A stretch of DNA of 64,000 nucleotides from assembly GCA_015680685.1 (NCBI GenBank), contig MNCI01008127.1, positions 65,526-129,525 on the forward strand, read 5' to 3'. The translations under genes were made by a program, and so were the position numbers. This stretch comes from Gnetum montanum (lineage: Eukaryota > Streptophyta > Gnetopsida > Gnetales > Gnetaceae). The notes beneath the pieces are model-generated. The model was given only the letters and a program-made list of their open reading frames with translations. It had not been told where the DNA came from and did not search any database. Below are positions 46,580 through 59,057 of the stretch, one piece after another; the stretch's first letter is position 1, and each line of letters begins with the position of its first letter.

Positions 46580-49500
46580 CTAGATTTTAAAATTTACATA
46601 AAATTTTGGTAAATTTTTATGTAGATTTTTTTTACCATGAACTAACCATTGGTGTTAATAGGCTATTTGCTTTTATTTGGTTGTCATATACAAACTATTC
46701 ATAATTTTGGTTATTGCCTTGGCTTGCATCATTTTAGCATAGGTTGTTTAGTTATCTTAGTTTCATGTAGAAATGCTGGTATTGCATCTATATTCTTCTT
46801 ATCTTGAGTTGTCAATTTTGGTTTACTATTATGTAAGGTTATGATGGTTAATCTTTTGGTTGATGTAGGAGCTTCTTGAAGACCATCCTAGTAGTGATTG
46901 AACTGGTGGGGCTCTTGTCTTATATTCACATACCAAGGTCCAATAGCCTACCTATAGGCATGTTATTGAAGCATGGATTCCTTTGGTTTAGGTCAAGGGA
47001 AAGGAAGTTCTTGGCCAGTTTGCTTCAGAATTTCAATGTGATCTCATACCTAGCTTCCAAAAGAATGACCATTACCATGGGAACCTTGCTACCATATTTT
47101 TTCATCTTGATCATCAAATTTATTGTTGACAATCCTAAAAATCATGTTGAAAGTGCACAATTTGATAGCATATATACCACAAGAACACATAAGTTATCCA
47201 AAATTTGAGATATGCTCAAATTCATACAGTACAACACAAAAAGCACATTACTTGTTACTCATCACACCAACACATTATTTCTAAACTCTCATAGCATTGT
47301 CTATTTTTTGGAGGGATAATTGTGAATTTAAGATTTTTTTGTTTTCTTTTGGTTTATTTTTTATTTTATTAGGTTACTTGGGTTTAATGGTTTTTTTCTT
47401 TGGTTGACATGCAAGCAAGTATAGGATGGATGACCATGAGATAATCAAGAGTGACAAACTCTTGCTTTTAGCCCAAATAGTGTTTGAGGTATTTACCAAA
47501 GGCCAAATTTTAAGACTCACCATGATTGAGAAACTCAAAGATGAATTTGATAGGTGCACCACATGGTATGTCAAATCCTACCATAGATTCATGGTGAATG
47601 AAATAGCCTATAGTTAGTGGGGAATCACTAATTTTGGTGCATAGATGCATATATATCCTGGGGTCTCCACACTACCTTCATCAAGCAGATGAAGTAAGTA
47701 TTCTCTTTTCTTTCTTATGTCAATATTTCATGGTCATATATATGTTGAGTTTCTTAGCCTCTAATGATTTAGATGGTTTTATTAGTATGGTTATAAGTTT
47801 TTTTTAATTTGTTAAACCTATTATATTTTTTGTTTTGTTACATGATGTGGTTATGCATAAGATAACAGGCTATCTTTATTGTGTTATAGGGGCTACCTCT
47901 TCATCCACCATTGATTTGATCACTTTAGGACATGCTAAGGAGACACTTATCTTAAAATTTAGTGGGGTGGATTTAGCATAGCATTGGTTGGCTAGCCATG
48001 TGTTTAGAAATTTTTAAGTAAACATCACCAGTGTAGGTTTAATAGGTCTTTTCATGGCTTCTAGCCCAATCATCGCTACCCTAGAGATGGTGAATATCAT
48101 CAACTCCTCTAGCAAATGAGTGAAGAAATTCTTCACCCAAGTTAATGCTATGCCTATCACCTTGGCAATCAATGAATCTACTTTTAGTGATCTCTCTACT
48201 GTTCCTCATGAAGGCATGATAGTTTCCATGAAATCAACAAAGGATGTGGATCATTTAAACAAGGTGGAAGAATGGCTAAACACTCATTTTGTCTGTTATG
48301 AATTGTTCCTAGACTAGTTCCAAGATGTAGAGGTTAAGAATATCTATCCATTGTTCTAGTTTCAAAAATTTGCAAAGTTGCTATCATGAAAGAAGGTCAT
48401 TGACATTGAACAAGCATGGACCATGAAAATGGTTTTCATGAAGCATTCTTAGTTCAACTAGATTGTTCATTTGGTTTCTCAACTATGAGGGGAGATCCTA
48501 AAACTCTAGAAAGGCCTTACTATGATATGTCATGTGCACTTTGCCTTTTTTTCTCATATCTAAGAAGGTTTGCGGTGTTCATGATGTCATAGATGGATTG
48601 ACAATGGGTATGCCAAGATCCATCCTAGCTTTCTAAGCCTTGGGTGAAATCTATTTATCCCACCATGTTGGCTTAGGATCCATTAAAGGATGTTGGGGAA
48701 TTGATGTTTGTTACCACTAAGGATTTTAGAGATGTACATTATGCTTCCCCACACATCATGAGGATTGAGCCCCAATTTTCCTATGGGAACATTTATAAGA
48801 CCAAGGAGTTATGCACTAAATCTAATGGAGTAGCTAGAGCAAAGTTGAAGAGGCCTATTTTTGAGAAGAAATCACTAGTCATTGAGCAACCCACAAGGAG
48901 GAATCTTGTTGTTAAACATGGCCAAGTGCATCATGTGGTTGCAGGTACATTCTATTTATTTGATTATATTTTTAAAGTTATTTGATGCTTACATTTCATG
49001 TTGTATGGCTATGATGTTTTTTTGGTCTTAGGAAAAATAAGCTAAGTGGTTCTACATTTTTTCTTGATTATTCTTGTAGGTAAATATTAAGAACTAGTGC
49101 CCTAAGAAGCAATGGTAGAGGTGGAGCAAAAACACCTACAAGAGAAGCTTCTATAGTGGCATGAGGATGAGGGGTTATCCAATGCTACATTGGATGACCT
49201 CCATGCTATATCTACTAATTCACAGCTAGGTGAACCCCCCATTATCATCCTAGATGATATCTTAGGTATTTATTAATTTCATTTTATATTTTCATGTTTA
49301 GAGCTTAGTTTTAACTATATAAGCTACAGTTATGAATGTTGCAATTCCTAAACCTTAGCTTGGTGCCTCAACCTATACATTCCACATGAAACCATTAGTA
49401 AAGGTTCTTGATAAAATGGAGTTCTTATGTGGGATAGCCAAAGACATGATTGATTGGTTGCAAACAATTACTCCCAACGTTGGTAAGAAACTTAGTTTAT

Positions 49501-50939
49501 TTTTCCCTTAATTATTTTTATTAGTTATGTATTTTTGTTGCTTCATATAGATTTTATGGTTATTTGGTCTTAGTGGTTTAAAAATTTTTGATTATTCTTA
49601 TTGTATATTCTTTTTAATATGATTGTTTTGTTGTTCTATTGTTGGAAATGTCTAAGGTTGAATGGGGTTTTGACCATGTCATGGAGCATTGTGAAACCTC
49701 CCACCTGATGTAGAGAATATTCCATGGAAGTTATATGAAAGTGCCACTAGATGTGTACTTTCATGTGCTAAAACTTCATGGGAGTGTCAATGTTCAAACA
49801 AGTTCCTATGAGAATAAGTTGTAACATTCGAAAGGAAAACTAAGAGATAGGCTTAGGTGATTAAATATCTCCAATATCATAAGGGGTTTGTGAAATCCCA
49901 AGTGGCTAACAGAGACTCCTTACAAACCAAGGAGATAACATGGGCATAGTATTTGAATGCCAACCATGGTAAGGTTTCTCTTACTAGGGAGGTCATGGAG
50001 TAAAAGCTACAAATGAACTTACTAGCCCACAAGGCTGAGTGAAGAGATTATTGTGCTTGGTTCCTAGAGTGGAGACAAGCACAAAAAGGCCATAGGAAAA
50101 AGTACAAGGTAGATCATCAGAGCTATCTCAAGTTTTTGCAATAGGAGACCATTTAATGACACAAGTTGGAGCTATTCATCAAGGAATCCAAGAAAAGAGT
50201 GTCTTTAAAGTATTTGAAATCTATTTGATGATGGCTAATTTCCCAACTCCTCAAGTCTCTATTGCTCTGGGAAAGGTGACTACCTCTTGAGGAAGAAATC
50301 CACATGGAATGATATCAACTAGAGCAACATCTTGGTAGGTGTTAATCTTACGGAGTTCGACTAGGCCCACATGATCAAGGATCAAATCCTCCATCATCTA
50401 GAACTTGGCCTTTGGAGTTTTCCAATAAAGGATGTCGCACTTGAGCCCTTCAAAGTTTTCTTATTTTATTTTATTTTAGCATGTTTTATTTTATTTTAAC
50501 ATAATTTAATTTGAATTCATATTTTGTTGATTATTGATTAAGCTTATGTTATTGTGTCATAGGTACCAAGTGACAACAGTGGTCCTAGTGGCAATGATGG
50601 TGGAAATTCTCCTCCTTCCCCTTGAATTGCATGTTAGCAACATTCATTGATTATGTATTTGGAATTTATGTTTGTTGTTAATGATGTTGGTTTTTGTGAC
50701 CATTCTTAGAATTTGATTATTGGACTTATATTTATTTTACTCATTGTTTGAACTTTTGCCATGCTATTTAACCATGGCTATGTGTTACAGACATTTTGAT
50801 TATTATCTCTAAACTAAAATTTCATTTTATATGTTTTAATATTATTAATTTTATGCTCATTATATACTTTATGTTTCATCTATTGTATGAGGCTATGCTA
50901 GTTAAATCATGTGATTATAAGGTAATAATTTGGTAAAGT

Positions 50940-51480
50940 AACATGTAAATTGGCTAGGCTAGGATGTGAACTAGGTTGTAATTGGTTGTAACAGGTTATA
51001 AAAAGTGTTGCTAGTTTTAAGCCATGGAGGGCCATGCATTTTTCCAGTTTTAGGCCATGACACGACATGCATGTCAACAAGAAGAACTTTATAAGTTTTT
51101 TTAAAAATATTTATGACTTTTCCGAGTTTTAAATTTTTTATGATATTTTTTATGTTTTATGTTCTATGATAAACAAGCCATAGAAAGGTAAACGATAAAC
51201 AAGAGTAGGCTCTAATATAGATGCAAAGTAAAGTCAAAATAAGGTAAAGTAAGGTAACAAAATTTGGTACATGTAAAGAATATTTAAAATAGGCTAGAAA
51301 AAGAAAAAGAAAGGAAGGCTAGATGGTTATGGACATAGGGCAAGTGAATAGGAGACAAATGTCAATCATGCAAGTGTTTCCTAATCTTTGAAAGATTAGG
51401 AATGTTTTATGGCTTGGGTTGCATGATTTTGTATTTCTTGTTTTCTTCACTAACAAAATTTAAGGGGATCTCTCCCCATT
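50940..51480 (-). other. Boundary motif and spacer, element C
   Basis: Two copies of the motif are seen on the plus strand near 51012 and 51046 (GCTAGTTTTAAGCCATGG and CCAGTTTTAGGCCATGAC). AT-rich sequence follows. At 51220-51270 a GTAAAGTAAGGTAA-like short repeat occurs. No gene is seen. Confidence 0.6.
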
Positions 51481-51499
51481 ATGCATCCATGGTTCCATT

Positions 51500-52340
51500 G
51501 TTATGGATTTCTACCTTCTTTTCTCTATTGGGCTTGCTGACATCATTATTAAGAGTAGAAGTTTCTTCTTGAAAATCCACTTTGAATTATTATTTTATGT
51601 TAACATTGTTGACTACCAAGGGAACCACACTATCTCCATAAATAATTATTTCACCTCCATCATAAGTCACATGAATTTCTTGGTAGATAGGTGAGGAAAC
51701 AACTCGTAACAAAGCTAGCCAAGGCCTGCCCAAGATGAGGTTAAATCTTTGTGTCTCTTTCACTATCAAGAAATTGGTTATTGTGTCAAATTGTTCCCCT
51801 ACCATGAAGTAAAAATAAATGCAACCTTTTATGGAAACCCAAGATCCATTAAAGGATTTAAGGGAATGATTTGATCCATATTACATGTGTTTCACTAGGT
51901 ATAAATGTTTAACAATGGTATAGTGTATTACATTGGTGGCCACCCCATCATCCATGTGTGCCATATGTACCTTGTATTGTTCAACTCTTATAATTACGAA
52001 GAGAGGAACTTCAGTTGTCTTACCATTGTGGAGATTGATCTTGACCTTACTATTCATGAAAAACTAGTATTATTGACTTATTTTCTTCCTTTGGTGAAGG
52101 TGGTACCATCATAGCATGGATAAACTCTTTACTAGTGAAGGTATCCTTGCTAACAAAGATAGAAGTCAACATTTTTACTAGTTCCTCATGCTGAGTAGTG
52201 GAGGTCATTACCAAGTCATGTAGGCTAAGGGATTTGTTCTCCTATTTCAAAAACTGCTTAACCTATTCCATTACATTAAGGAAGTCATTGTTATTGGTCA
52301 TTACTGTTTCATTCATGTTGTCTTTAACTTCCTCCATGCA
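51500..52340 (-). pseudogene. pol: Protease of element C, decayed
   Basis: The C-terminal half (51805-51590) is an open piece with FNLILGRPWLALLRVVSS and YQEIHVTYDGGEIIIYGD. Further upstream on the minus strand (about 51925-51970) is AHMDDGVATN, the active-site loop with Asp-Asp-Gly. This is the best preserved form of that loop in the window. The segment before it (52000-52130) corresponds to the LVMTSTT..EELVKMLTS region in A and B. Stops break it. Confidence 0.78.
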
Positions 52341-53378
52341 CCCTTATGCTGTGAACTTCATGTGTTAAGGGTTGTGCCCTAGCCTCTTTTTCCTTCCCTT
52401 ACTACTTAGGATCCTTTCTTGGTTGACTCATTGAAGTAGCTTTATCATTAAAGTTTATGGGAATGGATGAACTAGGGGTGGGCTTTGGTGGTCCCATTTC
52501 CTTCCATGTCTTGGCCATCCTTTTATCTTTGGTTTTTGGCTTTGGTATAAACTTCTTTTGTTGTTTACTTGGTACTTTCTTGTTCTTGTGTTGCATAGAA
52601 GTTATGGCATTAGCCACCATGGGAGGATGTTCCTTGATTATTGAAGTTGATTTGGTTGTAGAAGGAGAGGGGAACCCTGATGATGAAAGGCTCCTTGGAA
52701 GGCATCAGTGATGGTATCCTTACAACAAAAGAGGACCTTGAACTAGATGAAGTTCAAATTCCCTTCTCATTTCAAGGAGGTACCCAAATCACAAATGACT
52801 CCTATGTAGCTCTTGGATTGTTACTTACATTAAATGCCACTATGGTATATGGACTATTGTTAGCATTTAATAAGTCCTTGTAGACTTGCATGGATTGGTT
52901 ATGCAATCTAACTAGATTAGAAGCATTAAGGACCAACTTATTATTGTTTACTATCTTCTATAGATAATCCTTAAGGGCTAAGCAAAAACCACTAACATGA
53001 CTTGGAAATTGATGATACTGATAAAAATGGTAAAGCTTAGAGTACTTAGGCATCAGCAAGTAATCATTGGCTACAAGAGTGGAATTCTTTGTGATTTCAC
53101 GTAGTCTGTTGTGCCTCTTACATGCATTCTTAGTCATTTTTTATATTAGACTCTTCTTCTCTTTAACAACTTATAAAAGAGTTCTGATGGTTTTTGTTGT
53201 AGCCTAGTATACTTTGACTAATATTTCCTTGAAAAATTTAGCCTTATGTTGCCTGATGTAGAGGCCCTAGATGTTGATGGTTAATTTTTTTGTAGGGTCC
53301 TTTGGTTATTTCATTTTGGATCCATACTTGATCTTAATCTCTTTGGCAATAATTGCTACAACTATGTTGTTTTACCTT
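52341..53378 (-). pseudogene. gag: Gag C-terminus, zinc knuckle and linker of element C
   Basis: The linker piece (52620-52402) is basic: KNKKVPSKQQKKFIPKPK, then MGPPKPTPSSSIPI. Near 53045-52960 the minus strand gives LYHFYQYHQFPSHVSGFCLAL, a degenerate form of the zinc knuckle of B and D. Beyond 53060 only scattered resemblance to the Lys-rich gag tail remains. The element ends at the D insertion. Confidence 0.65.
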
Positions 53379-54972
53379 CAGAAACACTATGGAAATTGCG
53401 AATCGGCCTAAGGTGAAGATTCACGATTTGAGTAAAAAGTTCACGACAGAAATCCAGAAAACAGAACAAGGAAAAGAGGTGCACAGCATCAAGTCTCCAT
53501 GTCTCTTACAAATTTCCACCTTACTTTGTTTTCTCTCTTTACGCTACATTACGCAACATAGCGTAGTGTCACTCAGCGTAACTCTGTTTAACATAGCCCG
53601 ATATCAGAAAGTAACTTACTTTGACAATTTTGACGAAGTTTAAAGTTTAAAGACTTGTCGCATATTCTGCTAAGTCTTTTGTTTAGGGCTGAGTTTACAC
53701 TCTGTTACGCAGAGCAGCGTAACGAGCTTCAAGGAAAGCAAAGTCAGAGTCCAAGGAAGCGCAGCAGATTGATTTCTTCTTTTTTACAGATTGGTCGCTT
53801 TACGCTCATTACGCTACGCAGCATAGGCAAGCATAATTTATTTTAAAGTTGACCATTTTTACACTCTATTATGCTTTGCAGTGTAAAGGAATGTAAAACA
53901 GCTTGAATCAACTACTTCCATGCTCTATTACGCTCTGCCACGTGATGCAGCGTAAACGAACGTAATACAGCCTAAAGCCGACTAAAGCAGTACCAGATAT
54001 GCACCTGCTATCCACATGCACAATACACTGATGAGCGTATTGTGTGTAATCATGAAGCAGCCTCAGCGGAAGTGGTTGACAATGTACTTTTTCCCCTTTT
54101 CCAAAAGACATGATGCGACATGACCAATTTCAACATAAAGTTTGCCAAGTCAACGGTATTTTGAAGGTTGAGACACGTGTCATCGGGACCGTGCCTTCTT
54201 CACATACTACCGAACCTATAAATACTCCAGTTGGTGAAGATCTAAGGGGATGATCATCTTGGGATTTTCTGGCAACTATCACCTTTTGAGTAGAAATAGA
54301 AGACATTTACATAAGCATTGGCAGCAGGAGCGATCAGTCCTTTGAGTGAAAATATAGTTCTCTCCATTGGCGATCATTGGCAGTTTTGAGCAGAGACTAC
54401 CGAAGACAAAGGGAGTAGATCAGATATCGAGAGATCGTCTGGTATAGCAGGCAAGAGTTATTAATCAAAAATAGTTGATCGATAGACATCCAGGCTTGAC
54501 CTTCCTTGCATCTCATTTGTTGGCTTACGAGGTAGACCGAGCTCCATTCCGTACTCCTTACTGAACAGTTTTCTTGTTATTTTGTGTATGCTTCGGACAA
54601 GATAAGCAGAGTTTTTCATTGGAACTTTATATACAATATTCTCAGCTTTCATGTCAAAACATAGATCTTGGAATTGTGCATCCTTCTTAAATCTAATCTC
54701 CCTTGTCACGTTGACATTGTCGTTACTTCAATTTATTTACATCATTTTCTACTCCTTTTTCGATTGTTTCACGGAATATCCATATACTACGCATAATATC
54801 GCAATATTCATTGATTTACTAATTGAGTAAGTTCCTGTCTGATCGACAAGACCATTCAGGGCACCGCGGATTTGTTTTCTCCAGCACGGCCCTCGCACGG
54901 ATCCGTGGTTAAGACTGTGTACATGGATTTTCATTTGATAGTTTCCAGTGACTGACATTTTCCGTCATTATA
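53379..54972 (+). repeat. 5' LTR of D
   Basis: This LTR of about 1594 bp starts within TTCAGAAACAC and ends TCATTATA before the leader. TATAAATA is at 54217-54224. U3 has CpG-rich hairpin sequence such as TTACGCAACATAGCGTAG near 53550, TTACGCAGAGCAGCGTAAC near 53705 and TTACGCTCTGCCACGTGATGCAGCGTAA near 53930. The matching 3' LTR is outside the window. Confidence 0.82.
54217..54224 (+). promoter_or_regulatory. LTR TATA box of D
   Basis: CCTATAAATACTCC is a strong plant TATA context, with transcription expected near 54247. It is equivalent to the boxes in A (38907) and B (33585). Confidence 0.78.
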
Positions 54973-55353
54973 GTTTTCTGGCACTAGAAGGAGGGACTAA
55001 ACCTTTGATCCATATTTTATAGGTGGCCCTATAAGAGATACATACCCATGTCTACAAAAATGTAAACATAATACCTCTATGGAAGTTTACGAAAAATCGT
55101 GTGGTGTAGATTGGTCACAGTGATGATTCCTTTGGAATCCTATAGGGTAAAAGGCCCATTTATAATTCTATTTGGTAATCACCTTTTAGATCTAGTGGTT
55201 TTTTGTCATTAACCTATCTAAGAAATTGATTCTTCATATGCAACCACTACCGCTAAGATCGTCACCGATTCGGGTGGCACATCTATAAACCCCATCGCCA
55301 CCACCAGATCAACTTCTGGTGCAATAGGACCTCAGGGACTATCACACCATTTA
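54973..55353 (+). other. Leader of D with primer binding site
   Basis: TGGCACTAGAAGGAGGGA at 54979-54996, six bases after the LTR, is the probable primer site and is nearly identical to that of B. Downstream, GTGGTGTAGATTGGTCAC near 55099 is shared with B's leader. The reading frame of gag is open from about 55240 onward, so gag may start upstream of the ATG at 55354. Confidence 0.65.
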
Positions 55354-57186
55354 TTGAGATTACAGGGCAAGGATCTTGTATTCACCATCGTGACTCTGGA
55401 AGAGTACAATTTCATTTACGTCAAGATCCAGGCAAAGCTCGCTCTTAGCCGAGCTGAGATTGAGGCAAAACAAAATTTTGAGCTGATCCACAGAGGGGGC
55501 CAAGATTTCATCCCTACCGCCTATGACATGATCCCCCTGACCAAACATTATCATGAACTCCTGACCCAGTTGGTTATGGCTAGGAGTTAGACTACATGGT
55601 CCCTTCTAGAACCTCAAAATAGGAAAGAGGAGGAAGATGAATTCGTAGCCCAATTTGAACACACAGATTCGTACCATACCCTCAGCCCCCATACATACAT
55701 AAATCCCTTGTTCCCTCTAACCGGAGAAGCCTCCCATCTCAACTCAGTCATGACTACACAAACCCATATTCCTGTCATCTTTCAGGCCACTACGCAATCC
55801 TCAATCCTGCAAGTACAAATACCATCTTAAAATAACATGGGGGCAGTCTCATCGCCACATGTAATCAGTATTCTGTCGGTGGTACCTGCGTCTACCACAC
55901 CTCACTTCATTTCCCACGTGCAACCTCATACCACATCTATAACCCACCTGGTGCAAAATATGGTGCAACCCATTGCAAGGCAACAGATCACAAACTTTGT
56001 TCAATCGCAGCAATCCATTCAACAACCCATGGTTGGTTAGTGGATCCCTCCTATTTCACATAATCAATCTGCGTTATACGGTGTGCAACCCTTGGCCGCA
56101 CCTACCATGCATGTTCCACAAATAAACCCACAACACCTTTACAATATCCATCCTACACACCCAGTGGTAGCCAAGCTCTCTGCTCAGCCTGGTGGCTGGT
56201 GGCTCCGACAGGCAGCTCTGTCCACGGGCATAGTCCCTGTTGCACCACCTATCAGCCAAGCCATCGCTTCATTCCCATTGCCTGGCACTACCCTTTCAGT
56301 CCAACCCCCTACTCCTCTTATGCAAACTTCTTCATCACCAAGTCTAGATCAAGCCTTTTTGCTTATTCAGACCCTCACTGAGGAAGTTAAGCGTCTTAAA
56401 GCTACTGGTTCTGATACAATACAAATCATGGATTTCTACCAGGATGATCCTATCAGCCTAGTGGTTCCTATGTTGTCGTTTCCTCCAGGGATGTCATTGC
56501 CCCATTTTACTAAATATAATGAGGAAGGAGATCCTAACGCTCACCTTGTTACCTTCAAGTCCGAATCCTTGTTATTGCAGCAATGGCCTCATACAATTAT
56601 CTATGTCTTTGCAATGTCTCTGGCAGGGAAAGCTTTAGACTGGTATCGAGCACTTCCTCGCTCTTCCATCTCAACCCTGGAAGAACTCTTAATACAATTT
56701 GTAACTCACTTCAAGTACAATTTAAAGCCATAAGTCACACGAGATCAACTTATGGGAGTGAAGCAGGATCCACTTGAACCGGTCCGGAGGTTTATACAAC
56801 GATGGAGCGCTACTTTGAATGAAATCTGTGAGCCTATCGCAGAAGCCCATTTGCTAGCTATTTTCAAAGGAGTAGTTAACGACTTAATTAAGTCTAAACT
56901 ATATTACCTTGCCCCTAGCTCCTTGATTCAGGCTTTCGCCCAAACTAAGAGCATCTAGGATGCTGATGAGGCTAGCAAAGACCTGACGTACGTGGCCTAT
57001 AAAAATGCCAATAATAAGGGTAAAGACAAGGGTAAAGTAACAACAATGACAGTAGCTGCGCTAGCTGATGGTGCTAAAAACAAGAATAACAAGAAGGCAC
57101 CCACAGTGTCTGCCAAGACCTCGGCTAGTGCAAGCAGCACCAGTCAGGACACACCTACCCCTGAAAAGCCCCCTAGCCAAGGGTAA
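55354..57186 (+). pseudogene. gag: Gag of element D, one frame with about five stops
   Basis: All pieces lie in one frame over about 611 codons, without a frame shift. The N-terminal part has EEYNFIYVKIQAKLALS and NFELIHRGGQDFIP. A Gln/Pro/Thr-rich middle follows. The capsid core has FLLIQTLTEEVKRLKATGSD, DFYQDDPISLVVPML, WPHTIIYVFAMSLAGKALDW and HLLAIFKGVVNDLIKSKLYY, and there is a Lys/Ala/Thr-rich tail. Stops at 55588, 55828, 56038, 56731 and 56956 fit single C-to-T or G-to-A changes. For example, the last replaces Gln in B's KSIQDAV. Confidence 0.88.
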
Positions 57187-58129
57187 ACTTCGAGCGTAAA
57201 GATCGCTCAAAATATACGGCCCTACCAATAAAACATTCAGAACTGTTGAAACAATTATTAGGGGTAGCATACATTTAGAATTAAAAGGTATCCGAAGAAG
57301 CTCTTCAGTATCACAGGCATCATTGTGATTGCTGAAGAATCCTTCTTTAGCCCTACCCAACGAACCACCAGTTCCGAAATCTTTTAGGCTGGACTGCTTT
57401 TGTGACTACCATCAGTTGTGTGGTCATGATACCGATTACTCCTAGGCGTTGAAGGATGACATTCAACGCATGATTGATGATGGTTCTCTAAAACTAGAAG
57501 GCAGTAGTCCAACACGTCCCAAAAACTATGTGTTGCATGTGTACAAAGACCCGTTAAATGTAAATAACGCATTGTACACAATCAACGTGGTAAGTACGGA
57601 CAGTGAAAGTAAGGTACTGCGTAAAAAACCCTTTGTTTTATGCGTGCCTACCACTTCACCCCATGGGGCAAGTTCTTCACCGATAGCTAGTGGTGTCTCG
57701 AGGCCACCCTTTGTTATTCGGGTACCCTCTCCAGCCATAACCCGGTCTCATGTTCACGATAAAGCCACGGCCATGCCCATGCCCACTCCTAAGGTGCCTT
57801 TTATTCTTAGGGTACCAAGACCACCAGCTGCCCCTTTTACACAAGGGCAAGCTTCTAACCAAAACCACCAACCACCACCAAATGAAAAAAAGGAAGGAGA
57901 TGCATCAATCAATGCCACAAAAAATAACTCTACGCTAAGCTTCGCTAAGCCCAGGCCTCTGGCCTCTGTCCCTACACTTGCAGCTTATGGGCAAGACAAG
58001 GGTACAGAAACACAGCCACCTCCCCTCAGCAGAAAGAAATACAATCCTCTGACTGATGTTGTTTCGCCTCAGGAGATTTGTCTCTTAGGGAAAATGGAAG
58101 AAGACAGAGGAGATAAGCAACCCAGCTAA
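57187..58129 (+). pseudogene. gag: Nucleocapsid zinc knuckle and Pro-rich linker of D
   Basis: Near 57388-57455 the frame reads DCFCDYHQLCGHDTDYS, close to the plant gypsy knuckle C-x-F-H-x3-GHDT-x2-C but with Ser (or a lost Cys) at the end, followed by a stop and LKDDIQRMIDDGSLK. The frame at 57449-58129 (226 codons open) then continues as a linker rich in Pro, Ser and Ala with three repeats of PF(V/I)(L/I)RVP. Similar blocks in B and C have the same place. Confidence 0.8.
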
Positions 58130-58514
58130 GAATGGGACCTCCTCAATGCCTGGTTTCAACCTGATTCTAGGGAGGTCCTAGCTAGCCCAACTGAGGGAAG
58201 TTTCGTCACCAATACACCAAGAGATACACCTCCCTTACGAAAGGGGAGAGGTAGTAATACACGGTGATGAAATAACTTCTAGTACTGTCAATAACATCGA
58301 AGAAGAACAGGGTTCGTAGTTCGAGATGCCTGAAGACCAAACTCATGTCCAGATCTCCGAACAAGTTAAAATGGATGATGACAGCCTAGCCTGGGTCAAT
58401 TTACCATTTCAAGGAGGAGAGGATGATATAGAAGAGTTAGGCCATAAATCTCCTTGCCCTTACGCACCACTAAACGTAAAAGCCATTAAGAAACAATTGC
58501 GAGCTAACAATTGA
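58130..58514 (+). pseudogene. pol: Protease remnant of D, active site deleted
   Basis: Directly after the linker, CTCCTCAATGCCTGG joins TTTCAACCTGATTCTAGG at about 58153. In A the equivalents of these two phrases are about 510 bp apart (2910 and 3441), and the catalytic VDD loop lies between them. D therefore lacks the catalytic half and keeps only the C-terminal block FNLILGRS..AQLREVSS, HQEIHLPYERGEVVIHGD and an acidic tail (58326-58514). D cannot make its own active protease. Confidence 0.8.
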
Positions 58515-59057
58515 TCTGAGTGGTATTTACGTGCATCATTGCACTTCTACTAGTTTTTCACTTACGCTTCTCTAATTTTATTGTCAGTTTTCTTTAATAT
58601 ACATACATGTATTTACACTTTCTGTCCATTACGCTATTTACATTCCTCATTTTATGCCATTTGCGCTTCTTGACTTCTACTAGTCATACTAGCACAATTA
58701 CGCAGATATATACATGTTTATTAGTTACACTCCCAGATGTACGCATATGGCCCGCAATGGCCTAAAACTAATGATGTCTTGCAATGGCCTAAAACTAGCA
58801 AGTTCATTCATTTATATCTTACGCAAATGCTATATGACGGCCCGTGATGGCCTTAAACTAGCTACTCCATCCTACAGTCGTAATAACGTGACCTATCCAA
58901 AGTCTTTAACAATTCTGTTTACGCTTTGTATAAATAAAGACATAAAATTAAATGTAAAATAAGTAAGAAACTATAAACAAAATCTCACAAGTAATCTCAC
59001 CAACATTCATATTACCATTGTTCAAATTTCATCAATAAGATTATGCGTAAATCACAA
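58515..59057 (+). repeat. Boundary motif cluster and spacer, element D
   Basis: Three copies at 58752-58862 read GGCCTAAAACTA, GGCCTAAAACTAGCAAG and GGCCTTAAACTAGCTAC, each after a CGCAATGG-like lead. They sit between protease and the antisense gene 3' end, as in A, B and C. The rest is AT-rich with no gene. Confidence 0.75.

Larger units (their letters stand above)
41520..50625 (+). pseudogene. Antisense spliced gene of element C, split by element E
   Basis: This plus-strand gene has E inside its first intron. Probable exons: about 41520-41639 (ALEEVDVATKGLSTLP, donor GTAGGT); 46870 to about 47210 (acceptor GTTGATGTAG, VIELVGLLSYI); about 47420-47694 (VFEVFTKGQI, donor GTAAGTA); 47891-48944 (acceptor TGTTATAG, FFTQVNAMPITLA, VEEWLNT, basic tail, donor GTACATT); about 49081-49265 (ends IIILDDILG, donor GTATTT); 49330-49492 (FHMKPLVKVLDKMEFLCGIA, donor GTAAGA); about 49655-50450 (PWKLYESATRCVLSCAKTSW, coiled coil); last 50563-50625 (acceptor TGTGTCATAG, SGPSGNDGGNSPPSP then stop). 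Each matches A, B or D. Stops and frame shifts make it a pseudogene. Confidence 0.78.
46580..53378 (-). mobile_element. Element C, right visible part
   Basis: This is the minus-strand gypsy element C to the right of E. It holds the antisense gene exons (plus strand), a short boundary-motif cluster, protease, linker with zinc knuckle, and the 3' end of gag. It is cut at 53378 by the LTR of D. It has very few CpG, as in A. Confidence 0.85.

Noticed and set aside
54461-54958. Minus-strand frames of 69-82 codons in the LTR of D
   Set aside because: They lie in R-U5 of the LTR, have no homologue in A or B, and no motif.
57061-57871. Minus-strand open frames of 60-100 codons inside D's gag linker
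   Set aside because: They lie opposite the Pro-rich linker, which has homologues in B and C in the sense frame, and show no motif of their own.
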